NCBI RefSeq assembly: GCF_003989135.1 | Contig: NZ_RYZZ01000007.1 | Span: 604,367-668,366 of the forward strand | Direction: 5' to 3' | DNA from: Peribacillus cavernae | GTDB lineage: Bacteria; Bacillota; Bacilli; Bacillales; DSM-1321 | Length of the DNA stretch: 64,000 nt | Shown: positions 57,752-64,000 of the stretch, one piece after another | Numbering within the stretch: the stretch's first letter is position 1 | Layout: each line of letters starts with the position of its first letter | The notes under the pieces: generated by a model | Told to the model about the DNA's origin: nothing | The model's database searches: none | What the model saw: the letters and a program-made list of their open reading frames with translations, nothing else | Program-made: the position numbers and the translations under genes

Positions 57752-57801
57752 TGTACATAGGGGGAGTACAGTGATATTTACAAACATTTTTTAAGAATGT
57801 T
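57752..57801 (+). promoter_or_regulatory. Two small inverted repeats upstream of tdh
   Basis: TGTAC (57752-57756) with GTACA (57766-57770), and AACATT (57783-57788) with AATGTT (57796-57801). They lie in the presumed promoter region of tdh-kbl and may be regulator sites. No factor can be named. Confidence 0.3.
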
Positions 57802-57852
57802 AGAATACGATTATAACAGGAATAAACTCAATTCGTTTGAGGGAGAGTGTAC

Positions 57853-58896
57853 ATGTTGGACGGAAAAATGAAAGCGCTTGTAAAACATCATCGGGGCTAC
57901 GGTGCAGAGCTGCAAAGTGTCAACATACCAAAAATAAAGGAAGATGAGGTGTTAATAAAGGTTAAAGCAACCTCTATTTGCGGTACGGATGTCCATATCT
58001 ATGCTTGGGATGGATGGTCACAGGGCAGAGTCAATCCTCCGTATGTGTTCGGACATGAGTTCTCAGGGGAAGTCGTAGAGATAGGTTCAAAGGTTACGAG
58101 TGTGAAAACAGGGGATTATGTTTCTGCGGAGACCCACATTGTATGCGGAACATGTCCGCAATGTTTAACAGGGCAGTACCATATTTGCAAAAATACACAA
58201 ATCATTGGTGTCGACACTCAAGGATGTTTTGCAGAGTATGTAGCCTTACCGGCAGGGAACCTATGGAAGAACCCAAAGGATATGCCTTATGATGTGGCGT
58301 CGATTCAAGAGCCAATGGGGAATGCAGTCCACACGGTGCTTGCGGGAGATGTCGTTGGTAAAACAGTGGCCGTCATTGGCTGCGGGCCTATCGGAATCCT
58401 CGCTGTCGGTGTAGCAAAAGCTGCGGGGGCTGCCGGGGTCATCGCTATCGATGTCAATGATTACCGTCTTCAATTAGCCAAACAAATGGGTGCTGCCACT
58501 TTGGTAAATTCCAAACATGATGATCCTTTACAGGTTGTCGAGAACCTTGCAGGTGGAAACGGCGTCGATGTTGTATGCGAAATGAGCGGCCATCCGACAG
58601 CGATAAACAAGGGTTTCAAAATGGTTACAAACGGGGGCCGTGTATCGATTCTAAGTCTGCCGGTCAAGCCAGTCGAAATCAATATTACCGACGATATTGT
58701 TTTTAAAGGGATTACTGTCCAAGGCATCACTGGAAGGCAGATGTTCAAAACATGGCAGCAAGTATCCAGCCTTTTGGCCTCTGGACAGGTGGATGTCAGG
58801 CCGGTGATCACCCATCACCTGCCGCTTGAAGAATTTGAGAAGGGCTTTGACTTAATGATCAAGGGAGCGTGCGGAAAAGTCGTCCTGCAGCCCTAA
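57853..58896 (+). CDS. tdh: L-threonine 3-dehydrogenase
   Basis: Zinc, NAD-dependent medium-chain dehydrogenase oxidising threonine to 2-amino-3-ketobutyrate. It has 347 residues, as in B. subtilis. Catalytic zinc region SICGTDVHIY and GHEFSGEVVEIG, the structural zinc cysteines in CGTCPQCLTGQYHIC, and the Rossmann motif VIGCGPIGILAVGVAKAAGA are visible. ATG at 57853 follows GAGGGAGAGTGTAC; GTG at 57847 is rejected. kbl, the next step, follows after 75 bases. Confidence 0.96.
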   Translation: MLDGKMKALVKHHRGYGAELQSVNIPKIKEDEVLIKVKATSICGTDVHIYAWDGWSQGRVNPPYVFGHEFSGEVVEIGSKVTSVKTGDYVSAETHIVCGTCPQCLTGQYHICKNTQIIGVDTQGCFAEYVALPAGNLWKNPKDMPYDVASIQEPMGNAVHTVLAGDVVGKTVAVIGCGPIGILAVGVAKAAGAAGVIAIDVNDYRLQLAKQMGAATLVNSKHDDPLQVVENLAGGNGVDVVCEMSGHPTAINKGFKMVTNGGRVSILSLPVKPVEINITDDIVFKGITVQGITGRQMFKTWQQVSSLLASGQVDVRPVITHHLPLEEFEKGFDLMIKGACGKVVLQP

Positions 58897-58971
58897 ACAA
58901 AGAAAGGGATTACCGCTTGGCTGTTGAACATATTAAGATAGTGCATCTCAATTTTACGAGGAGGAGATAGA

Positions 58972-60150
58972 GTGAAAGGCTTTGAGTATTTACAGGAAGA
59001 ATTAGAGGCAATGCAGAAGGCGGGAACGTTTCGCCGGCTGATACCACTCGAGTCGGAACAGGGTTCAAAGGTAATCATCAATGGAAAAGAGGTAATCCAG
59101 CTTTCATCAAACAATTATCTTGGCCTGACTTCTCATCCGCGTTTACGCCGGGCCGCACTGGAGGCGGTAGAAAAGTACGGAGTTGGAACGGGATCGGTCC
59201 GGACGATTGCCGGTACTCTGGCCATGCATGAACAGCTTGAAAAAAAACTTGCTGGATTTAAACATACGGAGGCATCGCTTGTCTTTCAATCAGGTTTTAC
59301 GACGAATCAGGGTGTTCTTTCTGCGATTCTCTCACCGGAGGATGTCGTCATTTCCGATGAATTGAATCATGCCTCCATTATCGATGGCATCCGTCTGACA
59401 AAAGCTGGGCGCAAGGTTTACAAACATGTCGATATGAAGTCGCTTGAGGAAGTGCTGAGGGAAACCCAAACGTACCGGAAACGCCTGATCGTAAGCGACG
59501 GAGTATTTTCAATGGATGGGAATATCGCACCGCTGCCGCAAATTGTCGAACTGGCTGAAAAATATGATGCGCTGATAATGATTGATGATGCCCATGCTTC
59601 TGGTGTGTTAGGAAAAAACGGCCGTGGAACCGTCAATCATTTCGGCCTCGACGGAAGAGTCCATATCCAGGTTGGCACCTTAAGTAAGGCCATCGGTGTT
59701 CTGGGAGGCTATGTAGCAAGTACACAAACTTTAATTGATTACTTGATACATAAGGGACGTCCGTTTTTGTTCAGCACCTCCCATCCGCCCGCTGTCACAA
59801 TGGCATGCATCGAAGCGATAGATGTTCTCCTCGAAGAACCTGAGTTGATTGACAGGCTCTGGGAGAATACTAGATTCTTTAAGCAAGGGCTAGAGGATCT
59901 TGGCTTTCACACAGGGAAAAGCGAAACACCGATAACACCAGTGATCGTAGGAGATGAGGTGCTTTCGCATCAATTTTCCGATAAACTTCTCGCATTTGGC
60001 GTCTTTGCACAGGGAATCGCATTCCCGACAGTTGCCAAAGGAATGGCAAGAGTTCGGACGATCGTTACCGCCCAGCATTCAAAACAGGAATTACAGCAGG
60101 CACTCGATGCCTTTGGAAAAGCAGGCAAAGAGCTAGGGATTCTTCAATAA
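58972..60150 (+). CDS. kbl: 2-amino-3-ketobutyrate CoA ligase
   Basis: PLP enzyme that cleaves 2-amino-3-ketobutyrate with CoA into glycine and acetyl-CoA, completing threonine breakdown with Tdh. The 392-residue product shows [30 protein letters not shown] and the PLP lysine in [15 protein letters not shown] (about residue 238). It starts with GTG behind GAGGAGGAGATAGA. Related family members are 8-amino-7-oxononanoate synthases, but the tdh neighbour decides the call. Confidence 0.94.
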   Translation: MKGFEYLQEELEAMQKAGTFRRLIPLESEQGSKVIINGKEVIQLSSNNYLGLTSHPRLRRAALEAVEKYGVGTGSVRTIAGTLAMHEQLEKKLAGFKHTEASLVFQSGFTTNQGVLSAILSPEDVVISDELNHASIIDGIRLTKAGRKVYKHVDMKSLEEVLRETQTYRKRLIVSDGVFSMDGNIAPLPQIVELAEKYDALIMIDDAHASGVLGKNGRGTVNHFGLDGRVHIQVGTLSKAIGVLGGYVASTQTLIDYLIHKGRPFLFSTSHPPAVTMACIEAIDVLLEEPELIDRLWENTRFFKQGLEDLGFHTGKSETPITPVIVGDEVLSHQFSDKLLAFGVFAQGIAFPTVAKGMARVRTIVTAQHSKQELQQALDAFGKAGKELGILQ

Positions 60151-60308
60151 TATACAACGAACAAAGCGGGATGTCTGAAGTGTTGTTTCTTAGCTTTAAA
60201 AGGATTATACTTTAGTAATGTGTAAAGCTTTGAACACAATTTGAAAAACATAATGAAAAAATAAAGTTGTTGGATCTTTAGAATCAACTTTTCCGAAAGG
60301 GGCTTATT

Positions 60309-61853
60309 ATGAACGAAAAACAACGTTTGGAATCGGGGCAAGTACAAGCTGAAAAACCAGCGGACAAAAAATCCGAAAAGGATTACAGCAAGTACTTTCA
60401 AGCCGTATATGTTCCGCCTTCCTTGAAAGAAGCAAAAAAACGCGGGAAAGAAGAAGTAAAATACCAGGATGACTTTGCGATTCCGGAAGAATTCCGCGGT
60501 ATGGGCGAGGGGCGGAAATTTTACATCCGTACATACGGCTGCCAGATGAACGAGCATGATACGGAAGTTATGGCCGGCATTTTCATGGCACTTGGCTATG
60601 AGCCATCCGAATCGGTGGAGGATGCAAACGTGATCCTTTTGAACACCTGTGCCATCCGTGAAAATGCAGAAAATAAAGTGTTTGGCGAGCTTGGCCACTT
60701 GAAAGCATTGAAAACGGAAAAGCCAGACCTTCTGCTTGGTGTTTGTGGCTGTATGTCCCAGGAAGAATCAGTGGTAAACCGGATTCTTTCCAAGCATCCG
60801 TTTGTCGATATGATTTTCGGGACCCACAATATTCACCGTCTGCCTCACATTTTAAATGATGCCTATATGTCAAAGGAAATGGTGATTGAAGTTTGGTCAA
60901 AGGAAGGGGATGTCATCGAAAACCTTCCGAAAGTGCGCAAAGGCCAGACAAAAGCGTGGGTTAACATCATGTACGGCTGTGATAAATTCTGTACGTACTG
61001 CATCGTTCCATATACACGCGGCAAGGAACGCAGCCGCCGTCCGGAAGACATCATCCAGGAAGTGCGCCATCTTGCTGCCCAGGGGTATCAGGAAATCACC
61101 CTCCTTGGCCAGAATGTAAACGCCTATGGCAAGGATTTGGCCGACGTGAAATACGGCCTTGGCGATTTGATGGATGAAATCCGCAAAATTGATATCCCGC
61201 GTATCCGCTTTACGACAAGCCATCCGCGCGATTTTGATGATTACCTGATAGAAGTGCTTGCCAAAGGCGGCAACCTTGTGGAACACATCCATCTTCCGGT
61301 TCAATCGGGAAGTACCGATGTCCTTAAAATCATGGCGCGTAAATACACTCGTGAAAAGTATTTAGAGCTGGTCAGAAAAATTAAAGCTGCGATTCCCGAT
61401 GTCGCGTTGACGACTGACATCATTGTCGGCTATCCGAATGAAACAGAGGAGCAATTCGAGGAAACCCTCTCTCTTTACAGAGAGGTCGGCTACGATTCTG
61501 CTTATACATTCATCTATTCACCGCGCGAGGGAACACCCGCCGCAAAAATGAAGGATAATGTTCCCATGGAAGTAAAAAAAGAACGCCTGCAGCGCCTAAA
61601 CGCATTGGTAAACGAGTTTTCTGCGAGGAAAATGAAAGAAATCGACGGCGAGATCGTGGAAGTGCTTGTTGAAGGCGAAAGCAAAAACAATCCGGATGTG
61701 TTAGCCGGTTATACCAGAAAGAATAAGCTTGTAAACTTCATCGGACCTAAATCCACCGTTGGCCAAATTGTTAAGGTGAAAATTATCGAAGCCAAAACAT
61801 GGTCGTTAAAAGGGGAAATGGTTGAAGAAGCTACAGCGGTTGGGGTGGAATGA
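60309..61853 (+). CDS. miaB: tRNA-2-methylthio-N6-isopentenyladenosine synthase MiaB
   Basis: Radical-SAM methylthiotransferase that modifies A37 of tRNAs reading U-starting codons. The 514-residue protein has a Bacillus-type N-terminal extension (about 70 residues), the UPF0004 domain with three cluster cysteines ([33 protein letters not shown]), the radical-SAM CxxxCxxC ([16 protein letters not shown]) and a C-terminal TRAM domain. CGAAAGGGGCTTATT precedes ATG. ricA starts two bases after its stop. Confidence 0.96.
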   Translation: MNEKQRLESGQVQAEKPADKKSEKDYSKYFQAVYVPPSLKEAKKRGKEEVKYQDDFAIPEEFRGMGEGRKFYIRTYGCQMNEHDTEVMAGIFMALGYEPSESVEDANVILLNTCAIRENAENKVFGELGHLKALKTEKPDLLLGVCGCMSQEESVVNRILSKHPFVDMIFGTHNIHRLPHILNDAYMSKEMVIEVWSKEGDVIENLPKVRKGQTKAWVNIMYGCDKFCTYCIVPYTRGKERSRRPEDIIQEVRHLAAQGYQEITLLGQNVNAYGKDLADVKYGLGDLMDEIRKIDIPRIRFTTSHPRDFDDYLIEVLAKGGNLVEHIHLPVQSGSTDVLKIMARKYTREKYLELVRKIKAAIPDVALTTDIIVGYPNETEEQFEETLSLYREVGYDSAYTFIYSPREGTPAAKMKDNVPMEVKKERLQRLNALVNEFSARKMKEIDGEIVEVLVEGESKNNPDVLAGYTRKNKLVNFIGPKSTVGQIVKVKIIEAKTWSLKGEMVEEATAVGVE

Positions 61854-61854
61854 T

Positions 61855-62280
61855 ATGGGTAAATATACGAAAGACGACATCCTCGCAAAAGCGGGGGACC
61901 TTGCAAACATGATTGCAGAAACAGAGGAAGTTGATTTCTTTAAGCGTGCTGAAGCACAAATTAATGAAAACCAAAAAGTCCGCGAGATGATTGCCAGCAT
62001 CAAAAGCCTGCAAAAGCAAGCTGTAAACTTCCAGAATTATGGAAAAGAAAAGGCTTATACCCAAGTCCAGGCAAAGCTCGATGCTCTTGAGCAGGAGTTG
62101 GATGAGCTTCCAATTGTTCAGGAGTTCAAGCAGTCACAGATTGATGTAAACGATTTGCTGCAGATGGTCGCTTCCCAGGTCTCCAACACGGTCACCGACT
62201 TGATTATCGAATCGACCGACGGCAATTTGCTAAGCGGCGAAACCGGATCTAAAGTCCGTGCCGGCGGAAAAAGCTGCTGA
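61855..62280 (+). CDS. ricA: RicA (YmcA), RNase Y-modulating protein
   Basis: Small helical protein of the YlbF/YmcA family, 141 residues. In B. subtilis it forms the Ric (Y) complex with RicF and RicT, binds iron-sulphur clusters, affects RNase Y-dependent RNA processing and is required for biofilm, competence and sporulation. Features: EEVDFFKRAEAQINENQKVR, IASIKSLQKQAVNFQNYGK and a C-terminal cysteine. ATG at 61855 is used; an in-frame ATG at 61822 lies within miaB. RNase Y is encoded at 48.6 kb. Confidence 0.93.
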   Translation: MGKYTKDDILAKAGDLANMIAETEEVDFFKRAEAQINENQKVREMIASIKSLQKQAVNFQNYGKEKAYTQVQAKLDALEQELDELPIVQEFKQSQIDVNDLLQMVASQVSNTVTDLIIESTDGNLLSGETGSKVRAGGKSC

Positions 62281-62345
62281 TAAACCGTTCTTATGGAAAG
62301 ATCACAAAGCTAAATGGTAAAGCTTGACGTTTAACTAAATGGAAT

Positions 62346-62390
62346 AAAAGCTGCCTGTCCTGATATGCATCAGTGACAGGCAGCTTTTTT
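62346..62390 (+). terminator. Terminator after ricA
   Basis: AAAAGCTGCCTGTC pairs with GACAGGCAGCTTTT, with TGAT/ATCA inside, followed by T residues. In 62391-62690 no gene is seen. Confidence 0.88.
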
Positions 62391-62690
62391 ATTGTCCCCA
62401 CTTCATTACAAATGTTAAGATACAGGACTCCGGTCCGCCATTATTATGATGCGGCTGGAGGATGAATACAACTTCCGATGGTCTATATTCCGTTTTGACA
62501 AGCACTTTAAATTGATTGTCCGGAATTGGTTACGGGGGGTTTTCCGGCGATTTAGTCTAGAATTATCAAAGAATGAATGATGCCAGTAATACGATTACCC
62601 TTAAATCGTGACACATATCCCGGAATGTCCGCATAAAATAGTGTAGATTACGATATTTACATTCAGTTTCTTTTACGCAAAAATTATTCG

Positions 62691-62719
62691 CACACTAGAC
62701 TTTTAACCTGCATAGGATG
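62691..62719 (+). promoter_or_regulatory. Candidate sigma-K promoter for cotE
   Basis: CACAC (from 62691) and CATAGGATG (62711-62719), a -10 close to CATANNNTA with about 17 bases between. B. subtilis cotE has a late sigma-K promoter in addition to a sigma-E one; the latter could not be placed here. Confidence 0.4.
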
Positions 62720-62750
62720 AATGGAAACTGTATGAGGAGGGTTCGCTAGC

Positions 62751-63287
62751 ATGTCAGATTATAGAGAGATTATAACTAAAGCGGTGGTGGCAAAAGGACG
62801 AAAATATACAAAGTCCTCACACACCATTTCCCCGGCTCATCATCCCTCGAGCATTCTAGGTTGCTGGATCATCAACCATAAGTACGAGGCAAAAAAGGTC
62901 GGCAAGAAAGTGGAAATCCGCGGAACATTTGAGATTAATGTCTGGTATTCTTCACAGCATAATACTAAAACCGAGCTTGTGTGTGAAAAAGTTCATTATA
63001 CTGATGTCGTTTCACTGAAGTACCGCGATCCAGACTACCACGATGACGATGATGTCATCGCAAAAGCAGTTCAGCAGCCGAACTGTATTGAAGCCAGCAT
63101 CTCGCCATGTGGTCAAAAAATCATCGTCCAGGTGGAAAGAGAGTTCTTTGTCGAAGTGATCGGGGAAACAAAAGTATGTGTCGCTGTTAATCCGGATGGC
63201 TGCAATGATGATGACTGGGACTTCGACTCAGATGATGAATTCGAAGATTTGAATCCGGATTTCCTTGTTGATTTTGAAGATGAGTAA
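62751..63287 (+). CDS. cotE: Outer spore coat protein CotE
   Basis: Morphogenetic protein that organises assembly of the outer spore coat in the mother cell. The 178-residue product (181 in B. subtilis) shows the family start [60 protein letters not shown] and the very acidic tail ([15 protein letters not shown]). GAGGAGGGTTCGCTAGC precedes ATG. It lies between ricA and mutS as in B. subtilis. Confidence 0.96.
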   Translation: MSDYREIITKAVVAKGRKYTKSSHTISPAHHPSSILGCWIINHKYEAKKVGKKVEIRGTFEINVWYSSQHNTKTELVCEKVHYTDVVSLKYRDPDYHDDDDVIAKAVQQPNCIEASISPCGQKIIVQVEREFFVEVIGETKVCVAVNPDGCNDDDWDFDSDDEFEDLNPDFLVDFEDE

Positions 63288-63358
63288 AAAGGTTGCATCA
63301 AATTAAGCTTGCCTGCCGTTTCACATCAGGTCAGTAAGAATTGGATACGCTGTAATCA

Positions 63359-63394
63359 CCGGATGAAACCTGGCTTCATCCGGCTTTATTTTTC
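63359..63394 (+). terminator. Terminator after cotE
   Basis: CCGGATGAA pairs with TTCATCCGG around ACCTGGC, followed by CTTTATTTTT. Confidence 0.85.
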
Positions 63395-63420
63395 GACTGT
63401 AATTTCTAATATGTTATAAT
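63392..63420 (+). promoter_or_regulatory. mutS promoter (extended -10)
   Basis: TGTTATAAT (63412-63420) is a perfect extended -10. The -35 region (TTCGAC, from 63392) is weak, which an extended -10 can compensate. Confidence 0.6.
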
Positions 63421-63473
63421 AAAGTACACTGATTACATAGGGAATATTTTTTGCGGGAAAGGTTTTGGAAACG

Positions 63474-64000
63474 ATGGCTTCATATACGCCAATGATACAG
63501 CAATATTTAAAAGTCAAGGCAGAGTACCAGGATGCCTTTTTATTTTTCCGTTTGGGAGATTTTTACGAAATGTTCTTTGAGGATGCTTTGAATGCATCAC
63601 AGGAGCTAGAGATTACGTTGACAAGCAGGGAAGGCGGCGGGGAAGATAAGATTCCCATGTGCGGTGTCCCCTATCATTCTGCTGCAGGGTATATTGATAT
63701 TTTAATAGAAAAAGGCTATAAGGTAGCGATTTGTGAACAGACGGAGGATCCAAAGCAAGCCAAAGGGGTAGTCCGGCGCGAGGTAGTCCAGCTGATCACG
63801 CCCGGGACGAAGATGGACGGCAAGGGCCTCGTTGAAAAGGAAAACAATTTCATTGCTTCGATTACCGATTTTGCGGATGGAACATTTGGGCTGGCCTACA
63901 ATGATTTGTCGACTGGTGAAAACAAAGTCACCATTCTTGAGGGCGGCTTTGATGATATGTACAATGAGCTTTCGATCCTTGGTGCCAAGGAAGTCGTTAT
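63474..64000 (+). CDS. mutS: DNA mismatch repair protein MutS, N-terminal part (cut by window edge)
   Basis: First 175 residues of MutS, which recognises mismatches. The start [20 protein letters not shown] is typical; the mismatch-reading motif [13 protein letters not shown] (Phe-x-Glu) and the connector region ([20 protein letters not shown]) are intact. ATG at 63474 lies downstream of GGGAAAGG. The frame runs open to the window end; mutL usually follows. Confidence 0.97.
   Translation, partial: MASYTPMIQQYLKVKAEYQDAFLFFRLGDFYEMFFEDALNASQELEITLTSREGGGEDKIPMCGVPYHSAAGYIDILIEKGYKVAICEQTEDPKQAKGVVRREVVQLITPGTKMDGKGLVEKENNFIASITDFADGTFGLAYNDLSTGENKVTILEGGFDDMYNELSILGAKEVV

Overview
The window is chromosomal DNA from a spore-forming Firmicute of the Bacillaceae, close to Bacillus sensu lato but not B. 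subtilis itself. The evidence is gene content and order: proS-polC-rimP-nusA-rnpM-ylxQ-infB-ylxP-rbfA-truB-ribF-rpsO-pnp-ylxY-mlpA-ymxH-dpaAB-asd-dapG-dapA-rnjB-tepA-ylzJ-spoIIIE-ymfC ... ymfFHIJK-rodZ-pgsA-cinA-recA-rny-ymdB-spoVS ... tdh-kbl-miaB-ricA-cotE-mutS. This is the B. subtilis backbone around 150 degrees. Family assignments come from recognised motifs and remembered B. subtilis proteins; no search was run. Almost everything is on the + strand; one small gene is on the - strand. No tRNA, rRNA, CRISPR array or prophage was seen. proS at the left edge and mutS at the right edge are cut by the window.

Layout. 1-16.1 kb: translation and replication (prolyl-tRNA synthetase, PolC, the nusA-infB operon, TruB, RibF, S15, PNPase). 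16.2-24.1 kb: YlxY, processing protease MlpA, YmxH, dipicolinate synthase DpaAB and the aspartate/DAP pathway (Asd, DapG, DapA). 24.1-30.2 kb: a tandem 125-bp repeat, an RNase J paralogue, TepA, YlzJ, SpoIIIE and a small reverse-strand gene. 30.4-36.2 kb: a GntR regulator with a palindromic site in front of it, then a complete BMP-type nucleoside ABC importer. 36.4-44 kb: the M16 pair YmfF/YmfH, YmfI, YmfJ, YmfK, RodZ, PgsA and CinA.

44.1-48.2 kb holds the most striking feature. recA is split by a 2850-bp group II intron (44925-47774) in the same orientation. Exon 1 codes for 215 residues and exon 2 for 132, which join in phase 0 to a normal-length 347-residue RecA. The intron has a GUGCG 5' end, a textbook 34-nt domain V, a candidate branch adenosine near its 3' end, and a 675-residue reverse transcriptase/maturase with an intact YADD motif and a C-terminal HNH domain. 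recA also carries a recognisable SOS box, so an SOS gene appears to depend on self-splicing.

48.2-64 kb: an inverted copy of the 125-bp repeat, RNase Y, YmdB and SpoVS, then a block that B. subtilis 168 lacks here: an M19 dipeptidase, the two-subunit 2-oxoacid:ferredoxin oxidoreductase KorAB behind a near-consensus catabolite-repression (cre) site, and an isolated, divergent polyhydroxyalkanoate synthase pair (PhaR/PhaC) with no other pha genes in view. Threonine catabolism (Tdh, Kbl), MiaB, RicA, spore coat protein CotE and MutS follow.

The genes fit three linked themes: core information processing; the sporulation programme (DAP and dipicolinate, SpoIIIE, SpoVS, CotE, RicA); and accessory carbon metabolism inserted into the conserved backbone.
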